14,679 nucleotides of DNA from Cellulomonas sp. GTDB lineage: Bacteria > Actinomycetota > Actinomycetes > Actinomycetales > Cellulomonadaceae. A program made the position numbers and the translations under genes. The stretch covers positions 1 through 14,679 of the forward strand of contig JAPSIJ010000023.1 in the NCBI GenBank assembly GCA_031178805.1, given 5' to 3'. Below the pieces are notes generated by a model, which saw nothing but the letters and a program-made list of their open reading frames with translations, did not search any database and had not been told where the DNA came from. The first letter of the stretch is position 1. The number at the start of each line of letters is the position of its first letter. Of the stretch, positions 12,273 to 14,679 are shown piece after piece.

Positions 12273-14222
12273 ATGACGGAGCCCGCCGCCCGGGCGTTCC
12301 AGGTCGACCTGCACGGCGTCGTCGACCTGCTCGCCCGGCACCTGTACTCCGGCCCGCGCGTCTACGTGCGCGAGCTGCTGCAGAACGGCGTCGACGCGAT
12401 CACCGCGCGCCGGGCGCTCGACCCCGCCTGCCCGGCGACGGTGCGGCTGCGGCCGCTCGCGGACGGCTCGCTGACGGTGACGGACTCCGGCGTCGGCCTC
12501 ACCCGCGCCGAGGCCGAGGAGCTGCTCGCCACGGTCGGGCGGTCGTCCAAGCGCGACCTCGACCTGGGGCTGGGGCGCGAGGAGTTCCTCGGCCAGTTCG
12601 GCATCGGGCTGCTGTCCGCCTTCATGGTCGCCGACGACATCGAGCTGGTGTCCCGGTCCGCGCGCGACCCGCAGGCCCCGCCGGTGCGCTGGCGCGGGCA
12701 CGCGGACGGCTCCTACGACCTCGCGGAGCTGCCCGGCGCCGACGTGCCGGTCGGCAGCACGGTGCGGCTGCGGCCCCGGCGGGACGCCGAGCACTGGCTG
12801 GCCGGGGAGACGGTGGCGGCGCTGGCCGCGGAGTTCGGGGCGCTCCTGCCCGTCGACGTGGCCGTCGAGGTGCCGCTGGGCGACGCGCCGGCCCCGGCCA
12901 CCGGGCCGGTGCCCGCGGACGAGCCGCTGCCCGCGGACGGCGCGCCGCGGCCCGGCCACCTGTGGCGCCGGGTGTCCGCGGAGCCGCCGTGGCTGCGCAC
13001 CTACCCCGACGAGGCCGCCCGCGCCCGGGCCCTCGCGCAGTACTGCGAGCAGGCCTTCGGGTTCACGCCGCTCGCGCACGTCGACCTGGCGGTGCCGCTC
13101 GCCGGCGTGACCGGGGTGGCGTTCGTGCTCCCGGCCGCCGTGCCCCCCGGCGGCGGCGGCGCGCACCGCGTCTACCTCAAGCGGATGCTGCTCGGCGCGC
13201 GCGTCGACGGGCTGCTGCCGGAGTGGGCGTTCTTCGTCCGGTGCGCGGTCGACGCCACCGGGCTGCGGCCCACCGCGTCCCGCGAGCAGCTGTACACCGA
13301 CGAGGTGCTGCTGGCGACGCAGGAGGCGCTCGCGGCCGCCGTCCGCGCCTGGACGCTGCGCACCCTGGAGTCCGACACCGCCCTGGCCCGGCAGTTCGTC
13401 GCCACGCACCACCTGGCGGTGCGCTCGCTGGCGCTGACCGACGACACGATGCTCGACCTCGCGGCGCGGATCCTGCCGTACGAGACGACCGACGGGCCGC
13501 TGACGCTCGCCGAGGTCGCCGAGCAGCACGGCCGGGTGGTCTACGCGCCGACGCTGGAGGAGTTCCGCCGGATCGCCCCGGTGGCCCGCGCGCAGGGCGT
13601 CGCGGTGGTGAACGCCGGGTACGTCTACGACGCCGACCTGCTCGACCGGCTCGCCCGGCGCGGGCCCGGTCGCGGGCCGGGCGGCGGCGGCCCGGTCGAG
13701 GTGCGGCCGCTCGGCGCGGGGGACATCGCCCAGGTGCTCGCGCCGGTGCCCCCCGAGCGGGAGCTCGCGACGCTGGACGCGGTGCGGGCGGGCGGGGACG
13801 TGCTCCGGCCGCTGGACGCCGACCTGGTGCTGCGCACCTTCGAGCCCGCGGACCTGCCCGCCGTGCTGCTGCACGACCGCGACGGGGACCACCAGCGCGA
13901 GCTGCGCGCCGCCGCGGCCGCCGCCGACGACGTGTGGGGCGACGTGCTCGCGGGCTTCGCGGCCCCCGTCGCCGCCCGGCAGCTCGTGCTGAACGACGCG
14001 AGCCCGCTGGTGCGGGAGCTGCTCGCCGCGCCGCCGGGCGAGGTGTTCGCCGCCGGGCTGCGCTCGCTGTACGTGTCGGCGCGGCTGCTCGCCGGCGAGC
14101 CGCTGCGCGCGCGCGAGTCCGCCCTGATGACCGGGGCGATGGCGGTGCTGCTGCGGGCCGGCCTGGCGGCCCCGCCCGCCGACGACGACCGCGGGGGACC
14201 CGACGAGGAGGGGTGGGCGTGA
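12273..14222 (+). CDS. Hsp90-family chaperone ATPase (HtpG-like)
   Basis: A 649-residue Hsp90-type protein, near the usual 610-640 of bacterial HtpG but divergent. The GHKL ATP site is intact: helix YVRELLQNGVDAI with catalytic Glu34, Asn38 and Asp41, Asp71 in DSGVGLT, and the lid/G2 segment GQFGIGLLSAFMVAD (107-121). The middle domain keeps LLPEWAFFVRCAVD (about 314-327) and the ASREQL motif with Arg337, equivalent to the ATP-contacting Arg of E. coli HtpG. The C-terminal dimerisation part has LNDASPLVREL and a helical end, then an acidic tail (DDDRGGPDEEGWA). A Pro/Ala-rich stretch (about 203-230) interrupts the N/middle junction. It follows a YbjN gene by 10 nt and overlaps the next gene by 4 nt (GTGA). 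I leave the symbol empty because divergence from true HtpG suggests a specialised paralogue. Clients are unknown. Confidence 0.9.
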   Translation: MTEPAARAFQVDLHGVVDLLARHLYSGPRVYVRELLQNGVDAITARRALDPACPATVRLRPLADGSLTVTDSGVGLTRAEAEELLATVGRSSKRDLDLGLGREEFLGQFGIGLLSAFMVADDIELVSRSARDPQAPPVRWRGHADGSYDLAELPGADVPVGSTVRLRPRRDAEHWLAGETVAALAAEFGALLPVDVAVEVPLGDAPAPATGPVPADEPLPADGAPRPGHLWRRVSAEPPWLRTYPDEAARARALAQYCEQAFGFTPLAHVDLAVPLAGVTGVAFVLPAAVPPGGGGAHRVYLKRMLLGARVDGLLPEWAFFVRCAVDATGLRPTASREQLYTDEVLLATQEALAAAVRAWTLRTLESDTALARQFVATHHLAVRSLALTDDTMLDLAARILPYETTDGPLTLAEVAEQHGRVVYAPTLEEFRRIAPVARAQGVAVVNAGYVYDADLLDRLARRGPGRGPGGGGPVEVRPLGAGDIAQVLAPVPPERELATLDAVRAGGDVLRPLDADLVLRTFEPADLPAVLLHDRDGDHQRELRAAAAAADDVWGDVLAGFAAPVAARQLVLNDASPLVRELLAAPPGEVFAAGLRSLYVSARLLAGEPLRARESALMTGAMAVLLRAGLAAPPADDDRGGPDEEGWA

Positions 14223-14679
14223 GCCGCACGCTGGACGAGGCGAACCACGAGATCGGCCGCGTGCGGCAGATGCCCTACGGGCTGGCCCGGACGCAGGCCG
14301 CCGAGCGGCAGGTCCGGCTGGTCGAGGCCGAGGGCCCCGACGCGGCGCGCGCCTTCGCGCTGTGCACGCTGGTCGAGGCGTACCAGTGGGGCGGGGAGGT
14401 GGACCGGTCGTTCGTGGCGTTCGCCCGGCTGCTGCGCTGGTGGGACGAGCACCCGGAGCACTTCGACGAGCACGACCGGCACGGGCTGTTCTGGTCGTTC
14501 AAGTGGATGGTCAGCGGGCTCGCTGACTTCCCGACGGTCTCCGCCGAGCAGATCGACCGCACGCTCGCGGACATGGAGCGCCGGTACGCGCTGGCCGGCA
14601 ACGGCATGGACGCCGTCGCCTACGAGCGGTTCGCCTGGGCCCGGCAGCGCGGTGCCGCGGACGTCGAGCAGGCGTACCG
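14219..14679 (+). CDS. Helical, probably TPR-like protein downstream of Hsp90 (partial, cut by window end)
   Basis: An open frame runs from GTG 14219 to the window edge (153 codons visible, no stop). It is supported by a strong Shine-Dalgarno GAGGAGGGG (14205-14213, five nt before the start), by the GTGA overlap with the Hsp90 stop, and by protein-like composition. The product begins MSRTLDEANHEIGRVRQMPY and continues as regular amphipathic helices: RTQAAERQVRLVEAEG, AARAFALCTLVEAYQW, VDRSFVAFARLLRWWDEH, an aromatic GLFWSFKWMVSGL segment and AEQIDRTLADMERRYALAG. Paired helices about 34-40 residues apart with small residues at packing positions resemble TPR repeats, though I cannot score them. 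No signal peptide or membrane segment is seen. A TPR partner beside an Hsp90 would echo eukaryotic co-chaperones, but that is inference. Confidence 0.8.
   Translation, partial: MSRTLDEANHEIGRVRQMPYGLARTQAAERQVRLVEAEGPDAARAFALCTLVEAYQWGGEVDRSFVAFARLLRWWDEHPEHFDEHDRHGLFWSFKWMVSGLADFPTVSAEQIDRTLADMERRYALAGNGMDAVAYERFAWARQRGAADVEQAY

Noticed and set aside
1..14679. tRNA genes, insertion sequences, integrase or phage genes
   Set aside because: All gaps between genes are short and hold only promoter or hairpin elements; no transposase-like frames or terminal repeats were seen.

Overview
The window is about 14.7 kb of very GC-rich DNA (roughly three quarters G+C by eye) with strong G/C bias at third codon positions, GTG starts and 4-nt stop/start overlaps. 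Gene content and order (recA-recX beside a convergent gluABCD glutamate transporter and then miaB) point to an actinobacterial chromosome. A Micrococcales member such as a Cellulomonas relative is my best guess; I could not test this by search. No tRNA, rRNA, transposase, integrase, CRISPR array or phage gene is visible, and no gene-free stretch exceeds about 250 bp.

Layout. (1) 1-985 (+): the end of an unidentified gene, overlapped by an MBL-fold hydrolase. (2) 986-1236: a compound control region for recA with a LexA box filling the spacer of one promoter, an inverted pair of DnaA-box-like 9-mers, and an exact match to the PafBC-type promoter motif. (3) 1237-5392 (+): recA, recX (overlapping by 1 nt, with a 290-residue disordered N-terminal extension carrying a 7-copy 18-bp repeat) and, after a gap with two hairpins, rny (RNase Y). 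(4) 5397-8708 (-): gluA-gluB-gluC-gluD, a glutamate-type ABC importer. It converges on rny with 4 nt between stop codons and has an exact GlnR-type nitrogen-control box upstream of gluA. (5) 8844-10448 (+): miaB. (6) 10492-11576 (-): two overlapping YbjN-domain genes. (7) 11774-14679 (+): a third YbjN-domain gene, an Hsp90-family ATPase and the start of a helical, probably TPR-like protein cut by the window edge.

How it fits together. recA/recX is a DNA-damage unit with two apparent damage-responsive promoters (LexA repression and PafBC activation). gluABCD is a nitrogen-responsive amino-acid importer. miaB modifies A37 of tRNAs. The least understood part, and the best candidate for an undescribed system, is the YbjN(x3)-Hsp90-helical repeat module: small proteins related to secretion-chaperone-like folds, an intact Hsp90 ATPase and a possible TPR partner, linked by 10-nt spacing and a 4-nt overlap. 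Several transcripts (gluA, the middle YbjN gene, nearly miaB) appear leaderless.
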